DNA of 64,000 nucleotides from UBA6059 sp965227155. GTDB lineage: Bacteria > Bacteroidota > Bacteroidia > Cytophagales > Cyclobacteriaceae. Shown here piece by piece: positions 1 to 8,723 of the stretch. The stretch covers positions 1,736,001 through 1,800,000 of the forward strand of contig OZ245731.1 in assembly GCA_965227155.1 (NCBI GenBank). Direction: 5' to 3'. Within the stretch, counting starts at the first letter, position 1. Every line of letters starts with the position of its first letter. The notes below the pieces were generated by a model, which was given only the letters and a program-made list of their open reading frames with translations, was not told the DNA's origin and made no database searches. Position numbers and translations under genes: made by a program.

Positions 1-296
1 TCAAACATCCAGGCATAGTTTTCAGCAAACATGCTATCAATGGGGATGTTGATTGCTCTTGGCAGCGGATCCTTAAACTCGGCAGCCGGCCGTACATCAA
101 TCAACCTGACTGAAGGGTCACCCTCAATCAAAAGCTGCGCCAGTTGATCGGTAGAAATATAATTGGAGGAAAGCAGCATCTCCCGTAGTAGCTCTCTCTC
201 GTTAAGCTCTATAGAATCATTTTTCTTTTGAGGGATAATGGCAGCCACTGCACCAAGTGCCAAAATCAATATCGACCAGATTATTCTTGTTTTCAT
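1..296 (-). CDS. Rhodanese-like domain protein, exported (3' end outside window)
   Basis: Only the first 98 codons are inside the window. The ATG at 296 opens a hydrophobic stretch (residues about 4-20) that reads as a signal peptide or membrane anchor. Residues about 45-90 look like the first half of a rhodanese fold: the LIDVRPAAEFK segment followed by INIPI is the typical strand-loop before the active site. The loop that would hold the sulfur-carrying Cys lies beyond the edge, so activity cannot be judged. The gene starts 2 bp after the stop of the YeeE-like gene and is the last visible member of the sulfur operon. A role in handling sulfane sulfur in the envelope is inferred from that context. 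Confidence 0.75.
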   Translation of the reverse strand, partial: MKTRIIWSILILALGAVAAIIPQKKNDSIELNERELLREMLLSSNYISTDQLAQLLIEGDPSVRLIDVRPAAEFKDPLPRAINIPIDSMFAENYAWMF

Positions 297-298
297 AA

Positions 299-901
299 TT
301 AAAGCTCTTTGGTAATATCAGGTCGGGCAAATTTTTTCTCTGCCCATTCTCCCACATAAAACATGGCAACGGCTGCTGCTACTACCAGTAATACCATAAT
401 GCCATCAGAAACGCCCAATGCTGTGGATATTTTGATAGCACCCAGGTAATCCTGCATGTAGATTTCTGCCCACCAATCATAGGTAATACCAAACAGGTAT
501 ATGCCGATCAACGAACCACCCAGGTAAGCGATAGCATCAATTTTTCCAATCGCTGCGGCACAAACACTGGTGCCGGGACAAAAACCACCGATGATAAAGC
601 CTAAGCCCATGACCACACCACCTGCAATTGCTGATGTGATATAATATTCATTGATATACACAATGCTCATGTCTATCATCTCAAAATAGTTGAGGTACAC
701 CAGGCCCAGCATAGCAGTGATCGCTGCGGTGAAAAACACTTTCAAAACGGTAGTATCATAGCCATAAAACATGCCGGCCAGTTTTCTGCTCGAAGAGAAG
801 CCTGCCTGCTCAAGCGCAAAGCCAAAGCCCAGTCCTATGATGAATGCAATCAAGAAATTAAGCTCCGCTGAAATTTCATATATCGGTACGATCGGTCCCA
901 T
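299..901 (-). CDS. Half-size YeeE/YedE (PmpB-like) sulfur-compound transporter
   Basis: A 200-aa membrane protein with about five hydrophobic helices. The segment GGFCPGTSVCAAAIG matches the Cys-containing CPGT signature of YeeE/YedE (DUF395) proteins, which move thiosulfate or other sulfur species across the inner membrane through relayed cysteines. A longer TTG-start reading would overlap the upstream gene by about 50 bp. The ATG at 901 (MGPIVPIYE) starts 1 bp after the upstream stop and is preferred. Its partner is the similar half-size protein at 903-1436. Together they make the two halves that are fused in full-length YeeE, as in PmpA/PmpB pairs. The substrate is not shown by the sequence. 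Confidence 0.85.
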   Translation of the reverse strand: MGPIVPIYEISAELNFLIAFIIGLGFGFALEQAGFSSSRKLAGMFYGYDTTVLKVFFTAAITAMLGLVYLNYFEMIDMSIVYINEYYITSAIAGGVVMGLGFIIGGFCPGTSVCAAAIGKIDAIAYLGGSLIGIYLFGITYDWWAEIYMQDYLGAIKISTALGVSDGIMVLLVVAAAVAMFYVGEWAEKKFARPDITKEL

Positions 902-902
902 A

Positions 903-1436
903 TCAGATCCAGTTTTTTCTGAAGAAATACGCAAACAAAAAGGCGGTCCCAAAAATGGCCATCATGGTAACAAAACCCGCCAATGATAAAGTGGCCATAC
1001 CCGTAAGTGCTGCGCCACTGGTACAGCCTCTGCCAAACTGAGAGCCAAAGCCAAAGAGCACGCCACCTAGCGTTGCAAAAATTAACCTTCTATTTCGGCT
1101 GACAGTCGCCGGCCTTTCTGTCTTAAACTTCAGTCGTCCACTCAAGGCACCTGAAAGAAACCCGCCTACCAGCACCCCGAGCACCTCAAAAACCAGCCAG
1201 GTTTTCATTGGGCTATTGCCTTCGCTGATATATTTTCCAAAAAAACCTGAAGCAGTAGCTTTTTCATGGTCAACTGTCTCTACTGCTGTGACCACTACAC
1301 TTTTCATGGCACCGCTGGCTCCTAAGCCGCGGCCTGTCAGGTAAAAAGAAAGCAACAACACTAACCCCAAAATGATACCAGCCAGGTAGGGATTCATGTA
1401 CTTGCGAGGGCCGGTTATGTAGTTAAGATGTGCCAT
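903..1436 (-). CDS. Half-size YeeE/YedE (PmpA-like) sulfur-compound transporter
   Basis: A 177-aa integral membrane protein with four to five helices. FGRGCTSGAALTG is the GCTSG signature of the other YeeE/YedE half, with the Cys expected on the transport path. The central part carries a LVFEVLGVLVGGFLSG helix followed by a short basic loop. The gene lies 12 bp downstream of the NrfD-like subunit gene and 1 bp upstream of the second half, so the two are probably translated together and may form a heterodimer. In this operon the likely job is import or export of the sulfur compound that the adjacent molybdoenzyme uses or makes. That direction is inference. Confidence 0.85.
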   Translation of the reverse strand: MAHLNYITGPRKYMNPYLAGIILGLVLLLSFYLTGRGLGASGAMKSVVVTAVETVDHEKATASGFFGKYISEGNSPMKTWLVFEVLGVLVGGFLSGALSGRLKFKTERPATVSRNRRLIFATLGGVLFGFGSQFGRGCTSGAALTGMATLSLAGFVTMMAIFGTAFLFAYFFRKNWI

Positions 1437-1448
1437 ATTGCATTGTGT

Positions 1449-2390
1449 TTAATAAAGATATCGGCTTGCTTGCCCGGCATAAACGATGATAAAGCGTAGC
1501 ATGATATTGCCAAAAAGGATAAGGATAGCCGGTATCAACACCGGAATTTTCTGTCCTCTCAATTCCAGCAGTTCTAAAAATGCCGGGATCAGCATGCCCA
1601 TAAATACCACAAAAATCCAAAAAGGAATGGTATAAGGACCACCCAGAAATAGCTGGGCTGCCTCTATTTGCACCTCTGTGCTGGCCAAAAAGCCCATAAA
1701 CATATGGATAATGAAAAACAGCTCCAGTCCAATTACAATAATGTCAATCTTACTAAAAAGCCGTCGCTCCATTTCTGTTTTGGTCATGGCTATAATCACA
1801 GCCGCCCCAGCTGACAAACCGGAAGCTAGAAATAATGGGCCCAAAATGCTGGTGTTCCATAGGGGTCGTGCATTGAAGGCACTCAATAAAATCCCTGTGT
1901 AAATCCCAAGTATGGCCGAAAAAATCACCAAGATCCATGCTATGGTTTTCCTTTGCCCTATAAAGTAGGCCTCTATTTGGTAGAGCCACTGAAACTTCCA
2001 ATCCCATTTTGGGTAGAGTTCTCGTACATAAGTCGCTGCCCAAATAATTGATAGCGGTGTGACCACCATGAGTGTCCAGGCACCCCAACTCATCGGAGAT
2101 TCAAGGCGGATTGTAGTGTAAAGTCGCCAGAAATAAGCTTTGTGATTTAAGTCTATCAATAAGGCCAGCAATCCTACAATCAACAAAAAGGGAACAATCA
2201 GCGGAGCTTTTTTTACCGTGGTTGGGTAATCTTGCTCCTTACCCTGCAAATAATAGAAGGAAGCAAAAAAAAGTATCCCGGCAGCTACCCCACCTACAAA
2301 CAGGTAGAAGGGGATCTCCCAATGCCATATATTCAACATGGGATCAATCCTGTCGTTCATTCTTCCACTGATGATAAGTTCTTCTTCCAT
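1449..2390 (-). CDS. NrfD/PsrC-like membrane subunit of a polysulfide/thiosulfate-type reductase
   Basis: A 313-aa polytopic protein with about eight helices. The N-terminal region IWHWEIPFYLFVGGVAAG is characteristic of NrfD/PsrC quinone-interacting anchors. In such complexes this subunit exchanges electrons and protons with the (mena)quinone pool. The ATG at 2390 overlaps the stop of the FeS subunit gene by one base (TAATG), so the three subunits are coupled. The order catalytic, FeS, anchor equals psrABC. Whether the complex reduces polysulfide, thiosulfate or tetrathionate, or runs in the oxidative direction, cannot be told from this subunit. Confidence 0.88.
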   Translation of the reverse strand: MEEELIISGRMNDRIDPMLNIWHWEIPFYLFVGGVAAGILFFASFYYLQGKEQDYPTTVKKAPLIVPFLLIVGLLALLIDLNHKAYFWRLYTTIRLESPMSWGAWTLMVVTPLSIIWAATYVRELYPKWDWKFQWLYQIEAYFIGQRKTIAWILVIFSAILGIYTGILLSAFNARPLWNTSILGPLFLASGLSAGAAVIIAMTKTEMERRLFSKIDIIVIGLELFFIIHMFMGFLASTEVQIEAAQLFLGGPYTIPFWIFVVFMGMLIPAFLELLELRGQKIPVLIPAILILFGNIMLRFIIVYAGQASRYLY

Positions 2391-2923
2391 TAGATCAAAA
2401 AGTAAAGTTGAGGATCTGTACCGGCTTCCGTTTTGAGGCGCTTATATGGTCGGGTTGCAATTTTTCGGGAAACCTCGCTGTTTGGGTCATCCAAATCGCC
2501 AAAATAAAGGCATTTGGTGGGGCATACCTCTACACAGGCAGGCTGCTCCCCTTTTCGTACTTTATGAATGCAAAAAGTACATTTATCCACATAGCCATCC
2601 GGATGAGGATAGCGAGCATCGTAAGGACAAGAAGCAATGCATGCACCACATCCGATGCATTTTTCAGGATCTACCAATACTACGCCACCCTCTTCTACAT
2701 GGCTGGAACCGGTGGGGCAACAGCGTACACATGGTGGGTTCGCACAGTGATGACATCTTTCAGATCGAAATTCGAGGCTTAGGTCTGGGTAGGTTCCGCT
2801 TACCGATTCTACTACCCATTCGCGGCAGTATCCGATAGGCACTTTGTTCTCGATCTGGCAGGCTACCACACAATCACTGCAGCCTACACATTTCTTGGTA
2901 TCAATGGCCATAGCGTATCTCAT
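2390..2923 (-). CDS. 4Fe-4S ferredoxin-type electron-transfer subunit (PsrB-like)
   Basis: A 177-aa protein with four Cys groups: CVGCSDC near residue 12, CHHCANPPC near 57, CIGCGAC near 90, and CTFC with a later CVEVCPTKC near 117-140. This is the four-cluster pattern of DmsB/PsrB/NrfC electron-transfer subunits. It should pass electrons between the NrfD-like anchor and the molybdopterin subunit. There is no signal peptide, as expected if it is exported with the Tat-borne catalytic subunit. The start overlaps the stop of the upstream catalytic gene (ATGA). Confidence 0.92.
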   Translation of the reverse strand: MRYAMAIDTKKCVGCSDCVVACQIENKVPIGYCREWVVESVSGTYPDLSLEFRSERCHHCANPPCVRCCPTGSSHVEEGGVVLVDPEKCIGCGACIASCPYDARYPHPDGYVDKCTFCIHKVRKGEQPACVEVCPTKCLYFGDLDDPNSEVSRKIATRPYKRLKTEAGTDPQLYFLI

Positions 2924-5157
2924 GAGGCTGCCAGGGTTTCAGGTTCTTCAGTCAATATGGTTACAAAATTTCCACGCATACCGGTACCCCCCATCACCGG
3001 GTCGAGATGCACTTTCGAAATTAGTTGGTTGTCGCTGGCACCCTTGCCAAAAGCCCGGGTCAGCTTTTTGTTGGTATGCCCAAAACCATGGGCCATAAAA
3101 ACACTATCCCAACGGATGCGCTCTGTAATTCTCACTTTTATGGAAAAAGTAGATACTATATCATCCTGATTTTTTAGCCATACGTATTGACCATTTTTCA
3201 AGCCCCAGAGCTTAGCTACTTTGGGGTTTACCCAAAGCTCATTTTCAGCTTTGATATCCACCAGGTTTGGATTGTTTACCGTACGGCTAAAAGTATGTGC
3301 TGGTGTGCGGCCATAATTGAGGCGGTAATACCCAGGCGGTGGTTCCTCATGGGCTGTATAGACTGGCATGGGATCAAATCCAGCATTGGCCATTTCTGTA
3401 GAATACAATTCTATTTTGCCAGTGTTGGTATTGAAGGAAATGTCCTGCCCGTCGAAATAATAAAGATCATTGTAGGTTCGGTCCAGTTTTTTTACGCCAA
3501 TCCTCTGCATTTCAGCCAGCGAACTTCCTACTTTTTTGAGCTGCCAGTCCAACATTTCTTCAATATTGCGGTAGGCAAAATAATCATCCAGATCCAACTC
3601 AGAGGCCAACTGCTTTGCAATCCACCAGTCTGGCTTAGAGTTGTATTTTGGTTTGGCAGCAGGCATGCGCAGTGCAATTACCGGCTCACGGTGAGGTGAA
3701 TTACGAATAGCATCATAGCGCTCCAGGTAGGTGCATTCCGGTAGCACCACATCAGCATAGCCGGTAATGGCCATCGGCATTGTGTCAATTACTACAAGCA
3801 GCTCCAGCGCATCAATAGCCTCCAGGGTTTTCTTTTGATCGGGAAGGGTTTCTATTAGATTGGTGCCATTCACGATCCAGGCCTTTATGTTACAATCCCG
3901 CTCCGGTGAGGGGGTAGTAACTTCACAAAGCCCATTGGAAATAACTTCTGTAGCCAGGCTGTATCTACCATCGAGGGAATCAAGATAAGAACGGCTGGGT
4001 TTTGGGTATGGTGGATGTGGATAATCAGGTATAGAAACCTGCTCAGGGTTGTAAAACCCGCCTCTTCTGCCCCAGGAACCAAGCAATGCATTGAGAATGG
4101 CAACTGCCCTAAGTCGTTGGGTGTCATCACCATACCAGGTGACATGTCTGCCGGGGTGCACAATGGTCGCAGGAGCCGCTTTGGCCATTTCTCGGGCTGT
4201 TTCACGTATTACATTTGGCTCAATGGTCGTGATACCGTAGGCCCACTCCGGTGTAAAAGTCTCCACATGAGCTTTCAACTGGTCAAAACCATATGTATAT
4301 TTTTCGACATAGGCTTTATCATACCATTCTTCATTGATGATCACATTGATCCATGCAAGCAGCAGGGCCAGATCGGTGGAAGGTTTGATAGGTAACCAAT
4401 GTTTTGATTTGCTCGCAGCTGTAGAGAAGCGGGGATCTACGGTTATGATTGTTGCACCACTGTCGATGGCATCAGACATTTCCTGAACCTGGCCATTGTG
4501 CATATTTTCTCCAATATGTGAACCTATCAATACCAGGCAGCGCGTATCGCGAATGTCTGTGCGCTCTGGTGAGTAAACACCTTCGCCAAAGGTGGCATAA
4601 AAAGCAACCTCTCTGGGCCCGCGGCATTGAGCAAAACTAGGTGCTGTGATATGAGGTGAGCCGTAAGCCTTCATCAAATGACCTAAAAACTTACCGCCCG
4701 AACCATGGGTAAATAAGGCAGTACATTCAGGGCCATAATCTTTGGCGATTTTTTTCATTTTATCGCCTATTACTTTAAATGCCTCAGGCCAACTTGCCTC
4801 TCGGAAGTACTGCTTTCCGTTTTTTTCTTCGCGAATAAGGGGTGTCTTAAGCCTGTCCTCATCGTAATACATACCTACACCGCCTGTGCCTCGAGGACAA
4901 AGCCGACCATTGCAATGTGGATCTTCCTGATGACCTTCGATTTTCCAAATATCGCCTTTCTCATCAGTGTTCACCCAACCGGCGCATTTCCAAAAACAGA
5001 TTTCACAATAGGTTGGAAATTTTTTATTGGCTACAGGATTATCGATCTGGTTCTTTAAAATGCTACCCGTGGCCCAATCAAAATTTGCGGCACTCAATGC
5101 GGTAACACCTACACCCGCTCCGGAGATTTTTAAAAAGTTGCGCCTGCTTGTACCCAT
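2920..5157 (-). CDS. Molybdopterin oxidoreductase catalytic subunit, Tat-exported (PsrA/PhsA-like)
   Basis: A 745-aa complex-iron-sulfur molybdoenzyme of the DMSO-reductase superfamily. SRRNFLK at residues 4-10 is a Tat motif, followed by a hydrophobic stretch. C51, C54, C58 and C87 have the spacing of the N-terminal 4Fe-4S cluster. C178 in SFAQCRGPRE sits where PsrA/PhsA-type enzymes carry the Cys ligand of molybdenum. The C-terminal part has the dinucleotide-binding fold typical of the family. Neighbouring FeS and NrfD-like subunits, YeeE transporters and a rhodanese point to a sulfur substrate. The exact substrate and direction are not determined. It is the first gene of the operon. The 131 bp upstream separate it from a same-strand gene, so it may have its own promoter. 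Confidence 0.9.
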   Translation of the reverse strand: MGTSRRNFLKISGAGVGVTALSAANFDWATGSILKNQIDNPVANKKFPTYCEICFWKCAGWVNTDEKGDIWKIEGHQEDPHCNGRLCPRGTGGVGMYYDEDRLKTPLIREEKNGKQYFREASWPEAFKVIGDKMKKIAKDYGPECTALFTHGSGGKFLGHLMKAYGSPHITAPSFAQCRGPREVAFYATFGEGVYSPERTDIRDTRCLVLIGSHIGENMHNGQVQEMSDAIDSGATIITVDPRFSTAASKSKHWLPIKPSTDLALLLAWINVIINEEWYDKAYVEKYTYGFDQLKAHVETFTPEWAYGITTIEPNVIRETAREMAKAAPATIVHPGRHVTWYGDDTQRLRAVAILNALLGSWGRRGGFYNPEQVSIPDYPHPPYPKPSRSYLDSLDGRYSLATEVISNGLCEVTTPSPERDCNIKAWIVNGTNLIETLPDQKKTLEAIDALELLVVIDTMPMAITGYADVVLPECTYLERYDAIRNSPHREPVIALRMPAAKPKYNSKPDWWIAKQLASELDLDDYFAYRNIEEMLDWQLKKVGSSLAEMQRIGVKKLDRTYNDLYYFDGQDISFNTNTGKIELYSTEMANAGFDPMPVYTAHEEPPPGYYRLNYGRTPAHTFSRTVNNPNLVDIKAENELWVNPKVAKLWGLKNGQYVWLKNQDDIVSTFSIKVRITERIRWDSVFMAHGFGHTNKKLTRAFGKGASDNQLISKVHLDPVMGGTGMRGNFVTILTEEPETLAAS

Positions 5158-5288
5158 TCTTTCTGAAATTGGAGGGTAAGGTAGCAGCGTAGAATATAGG
5201 GTAGTATGACAGCAGTCAGTTCCGCATATGATATATGACTATTTATTCATATGATTTTCTTGGGAGAATGACCTGCCGAAATCTGGCT

Positions 5289-5615
5289 TTATGCCTGTAA
5301 AGATTCGTGCAACAAATGGGTGAGCTCAAACATGGTAAAAGCACCTGAAAGTAGATCCCTAAGAAGTAAGATATCTGTCAGGGAAAAGGCCAGCATTCTA
5401 TCACAGCCTGGCATGTCAATTATTTCTACATCGGGGCTAGAAGCATCAAACAACAGGACAATATCGATGGATTGTATCTTCTTTTTGAGAGCGAGTAATT
5501 GGCAAAAGCGCAAAGTAAGTTGGTCTTGACCATTGCATAAATAAAATCTGTTTCTCCTTTCTTCATAGTGGAGAGCAAACCTTTCGTTTTGGTAAATTAC
5601 ATGCATTGCACTCAT
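5289..5615 (-). CDS. Conserved-looking hypothetical protein, 108 aa
   Basis: I do not recognise this protein. It is a compact, mostly soluble sequence with one Cys in a FYLCNG strand, a central KKKIQSID segment and a Leu-rich C-terminus. The ATG at 5615 lies inside the stop of the Cys-rich gene upstream (ATGA), which supports this start and suggests coupled translation. A second ATG at 5606 is possible. Both genes follow the palindrome at 5773-5789, so the protein probably belongs to the same metal-linked regulon as the heme receptor. It lies 131 bp before the molybdoenzyme operon on the same strand and could be co-transcribed with it. Confidence 0.7.
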   Translation of the reverse strand: MSAMHVIYQNERFALHYEERRNRFYLCNGQDQLTLRFCQLLALKKKIQSIDIVLLFDASSPDVEIIDMPGCDRMLAFSLTDILLLRDLLSGAFTMFELTHLLHESLQA

Positions 5616-5764
5616 AGCTTAGGGCATTTCTTGCAATGGCGCCCCTTTTTCTTGTATTTCTTACAGCATTTTTTGAAACAGCACTCGTCGGTACAGACCA
5701 TCCCAGGCTTATCCAGCCAATCCAAATGCTCGTTTGAGTCAATCAAAGGTGTAAATACATTCAT
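5612..5764 (-). CDS. Small Cys/Lys-rich protein, 50 aa
   Basis: A short gene whose C-terminal half is packed with cysteines and lysines: C24, C29, C30, C34, C35, C44 and C47, arranged as TDECCFKKCCKK, then RHCKKCPKL. There is no signal peptide. The ATG at 5764 starts 8 bp from a palindromic operator, and its TGA overlaps the next ATG. A metal- or cluster-binding role is plausible from composition alone and is not proven. Reality of the gene is supported by the ATGA junction, the operator and the biased composition. The second ATG at 5760 is in another frame. Confidence 0.7.
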   Translation of the reverse strand: MNVFTPLIDSNEHLDWLDKPGMVCTDECCFKKCCKKYKKKGRHCKKCPKL

Positions 5765-5772
5765 TGATCTTA

Positions 5773-5789
5773 TTTAGACTAATTCTAAG
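5773..5789. promoter_or_regulatory. Palindromic operator, DtxR/iron-box-like (site 1)
   Basis: TTTAGACTAATTCTAAG has arms TTTAGA and TCTAAg around a 5-bp centre. It ends 8 bp before the ATG of the Cys-rich gene. Nearly the same sequence occurs at 37277-37293 and 38977-38993, each beside a start codon. The form resembles DtxR-family boxes; the regulator is an inference. Confidence 0.6.
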
Positions 5790-5951
5790 TAATTGCAAAT
5801 ATGACATATTTTGCGAAAATGAAAACTGATTGTCGTCAATAATTTGAGTGTAGTTTTTAGGTTTGATCGATTTGATTGCCTCTAAGAATTATCAAAAACC
5901 CAGGAAGACCAATAAATACAAATCTTTAACAAGACTAAAATAACCTCACAG

Positions 5952-6326
5952 ATGAAAATAATTTCCACACCAGCCTTACCAAAAGCCAACGGGCACTATA
6001 GTCAGGCCATCAACCATAATGGTATATTGTATATCAGTGGCCAATTACCTATCAATCCGGAGACGAAAAAGCCTGTTGAAGGTATTGCGGCGCAAAGCCT
6101 GCTAGTACTTGAAAAGTTGAAGGCGATACTGCTGGCCAGTGGAAGCGATATCAACAAGGTGATACAAGTGCGTATTTATATTTCTAACATCGATTTGTGG
6201 GATGAGGTCAATGCCATCTATGCAAACTTCTTTGGCAATCATAAACCGGTAAGAGCCATAGTCCCCACCAGAGAATTGCATTTTGGCTGCCTGATAGAGT
6301 TGGAAGCTATCGCAGCGGTAGATTAG
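5952..6326 (+). CDS. RidA family deaminase (enamine/imine hydrolase)
   Basis: A 124-aa cytosolic protein of the YjgF/YER057c/UK114 family. It begins with STPALPKANGHYSQA and carries LYISGQLPINPETKK, the typical early strands, and PVRAIVPTRELHFGCLIELEAIA near the C-terminus, where the conserved Arg (R105 in E. coli RidA) contacts the substrate carboxylate. Family members release ammonia from reactive 2-aminoacrylate-type enamines made by PLP enzymes. The length is normal. It stands alone between the Cys-rich unit and a DUF5916 gene. A lipoprotein paralogue of this family lies at 56883-57440. Confidence 0.92.
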   Translation: MKIISTPALPKANGHYSQAINHNGILYISGQLPINPETKKPVEGIAAQSLLVLEKLKAILLASGSDINKVIQVRIYISNIDLWDEVNAIYANFFGNHKPVRAIVPTRELHFGCLIELEAIAAVD

Positions 6327-6354
6327 CTTGAAAAATGTCCTATCAGGGGAAAAG

Positions 6355-6403
6355 CCACGGAGAATGTGTTAAAGATTGTGACCTGTCTGGGGAAACACCG
6401 TGG
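6355..6403. terminator. Possible weak hairpin after ridA
   Basis: CCACGG at 6355-6360 pairs with CCGTGG at 6398-6403, with partial pairing inside, and is followed by ATATTTTTATTTC. The loop is long, so this is only a weak terminator candidate on the plus strand. Confidence 0.25.
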
Positions 6404-6506
6404 ATATTTTTATTTCATTAGGTTTAATTCCCCTTCTCATAAACTCATTATCCCCATTTATATAAATCAAAAACCGATACTCTGTCAAGCGCATTAACTT
6501 GTGACC

Positions 6507-8723
6507 ATGCGGGAGGTATTGTTTTCCTTATTTTTAGTTGGGTTGGTTGTGATGAATGCTGTAGGGCAATCCATCACCATTAAACGCACGGATGCTAAAA
6601 TTGTGTTGGATGCTGAGATCGAACCAGCATGGTTTGAGGCAGACTCTGCCTATGACTTTATGCAGTATTTTCCCTATGATACATCTCTTGCCATCTCACA
6701 GACTGTAGCGAGGGTACTCTATGACGACCAGTTCATTTATGTACTGGGCATCATGTATAATCAAAGTGCCGATAGGGATTATATCACACCTTCCTTACGC
6801 AGGGATTTTCGTGGTGAGGCTAATGACAGCTTTTCTATTCTACTGGACTGTTTCAAGGACAAAACAAATGGGTTTTTGTTTGGTATCAATCCATTCGGTG
6901 TACGCCGAGAGGTGCTCATCACCGGTGGCGGTTCAGGCAATAACGCATTCAACCCTGATTGGGACAATAAATGGTTTGGAGAAGCAAAGCAATATGGCAG
7001 CTATTGGGTGGCTGAGATGGCAATCCCCTTCAAGACCCTACGATTTGCAGAAGGTGCCGAAAGCTGGAATGTCAACTTCTACCGGATAGATAGTGAGTTT
7101 GCGGAGCGATCCACATGGTCACCCATTGAGCGCCAGTTTTCAATCGTTAATATGGCTACACTGCGCGAGATGTTCTGGGATCAGCCGACCGGAAAGCCCG
7201 GCACCAATATCTCTGTCATTCCCTATGTGGCCTCCAATTACAACAGGGACTTTGAAGAAGGCACACCTGCTGAGAACAATATAGCCGCAGGATTTGACGT
7301 CAAGTATGCTGTAACCCCCGGTCTTAATCTCGATTTAACCGTAAACCCAGACTTTTCGCAGGTAGAAGTTGATCAGCAGGTGACTAACCTCGACAGGTTT
7401 GAAATATTTTTCCCGGAAAGAAGGCAGTTTTTTCTGGAAAATGCTGACCTCTTCTCAGACTATGGCACTTTTTCCACGCGGCCATTTTTTAGCAGACGTA
7501 TCGGCGTATCACAGGATACTGCCACTGGGCAAAACATTCAAAACCCTATTCCCTTTGGTGCTCGCTTAAGTGGAAAAGTCAATGACGATCTACGGCTAGG
7601 GTTCCTCTCTATGCAGACGGGCAGTGACGATCAAAACGGACTTCCTTCTTATAACTACACGGTATTATCCTTACAGCAAAAGGTGTTTGACAGAAGTAAT
7701 GTCAGTTTTCTGGTTGTCAACAAGCAGACCTTTGAAGATCCAGAGGCATTTAACCGTGAAGAGTTCAGCCAATTCAACAGAACCGTTGGTGCTGACTTTA
7801 ATCTTGCTACGGCAAACAACCGCTGGAACGGTAAAGCCTTTGTGCATCATACTTTTGAGGAGATACAACAGGATGCCGCTTATGCAGCTGGGTTGACTCT
7901 GGAGTATAGCGATCTCAGGTGGTCTTCCAGGATTTTTTCCCAAGTAGTTGGTGCCGGTTATAATCCAGAGGCTGGTTTCGTAAGGCGCACGGATATTCGG
8001 CAGTTAGCCCATACCACAAGGTATAGCTGGTACCCTGAAAGTGGTGGTGTACAGAGTCATGGTCCGGGTTTTGATTTCGATCTAGTCTGGAACTCAACCT
8101 ACGGGTTCCTCGACTGGGATTACAATTTTCTATATGATATTCGCTGGCGTAGTACTGCCCGGTTTAGCATGCGACTCAGACAGCAGTACACCTACCTTTT
8201 TGATCCCTTTGATCCAAGCAATACTGACGGAGAAGAACTGCCCGCAGGCACAGATTATGTAAATGAGCAAATTATCGCCAGCTACGAATCTGACCAACGA
8301 CGCAGGTTCTTTTTTGAGCTGCGCACCCGGTCGGGTGATTATTTTAATGGGCTGCGCCTCAATCTTGGCGGCAGTGTGGGCTACAGGTATCAGCCATTTG
8401 GCTTTACATCGATTGATTTCAACTTTAACAGAATCATTCTTCCATCTCCCTATACCACTACAAACCTCATTTTGATAGGACCGAGGTTTGACTTTACCTT
8501 CTCCAAATCGATCTTCTTTACCACGTTTGTCCAATACAATAGCCAGCTTGAGAACCTCAATATCAATAGCCGCCTTCAGTGGCGGTTCAAGCCTGTATCA
8601 GATATCTTCCTGGTGTACACGGACAACTATTTTGCGTACAATGATGGCACAGGATTTATTCGTTTTGGTGGGCCGAGGGTCAGAGCGCTCACCTTCAAAA
8701 TCACCTATTGGTTGAATTTATAG
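6507..8723 (+). CDS. DUF5916 outer-membrane protein with N-terminal CBM9-like domain
   Basis: A 738-aa exported protein. The ATG at 6507 (MREVLFSLFLVGL) is preferred over a GTG six bases earlier. A signal peptide ends near residue 20. Residues about 25-215 read like the carbohydrate-binding family 9-like/DOMON sandwich that precedes DUF5916 (VLDAEIEPAWFEAD, with aromatic and Asp-rich turns). The rest is a long series of amphipathic beta strands with FPERRQFFLENADLF, a stretch often seen in DUF5916 proteins. The protein ends in KITYWLNL, consistent with an outer-membrane barrel. The substrate is unknown. The gene seems monocistronic. Confidence 0.82.
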   Translation: MREVLFSLFLVGLVVMNAVGQSITIKRTDAKIVLDAEIEPAWFEADSAYDFMQYFPYDTSLAISQTVARVLYDDQFIYVLGIMYNQSADRDYITPSLRRDFRGEANDSFSILLDCFKDKTNGFLFGINPFGVRREVLITGGGSGNNAFNPDWDNKWFGEAKQYGSYWVAEMAIPFKTLRFAEGAESWNVNFYRIDSEFAERSTWSPIERQFSIVNMATLREMFWDQPTGKPGTNISVIPYVASNYNRDFEEGTPAENNIAAGFDVKYAVTPGLNLDLTVNPDFSQVEVDQQVTNLDRFEIFFPERRQFFLENADLFSDYGTFSTRPFFSRRIGVSQDTATGQNIQNPIPFGARLSGKVNDDLRLGFLSMQTGSDDQNGLPSYNYTVLSLQQKVFDRSNVSFLVVNKQTFEDPEAFNREEFSQFNRTVGADFNLATANNRWNGKAFVHHTFEEIQQDAAYAAGLTLEYSDLRWSSRIFSQVVGAGYNPEAGFVRRTDIRQLAHTTRYSWYPESGGVQSHGPGFDFDLVWNSTYGFLDWDYNFLYDIRWRSTARFSMRLRQQYTYLFDPFDPSNTDGEELPAGTDYVNEQIIASYESDQRRRFFFELRTRSGDYFNGLRLNLGGSVGYRYQPFGFTSIDFNFNRIILPSPYTTTNLILIGPRFDFTFSKSIFFTTFVQYNSQLENLNINSRLQWRFKPVSDIFLVYTDNYFAYNDGTGFIRFGGPRVRALTFKITYWLNL

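Noticed and set aside
3187..3699. 170-codon plus-strand frame opposite the molybdoenzyme
   Set aside because: Antisense shadow; the molybdoenzyme reading shows cofactor ligands in the right order.
5221..5256. CATATGA repeats upstream of the molybdoenzyme as an Fnr-type box
   Set aside because: The spacing and bases do not fit TTGAT-N4-ATCAA.
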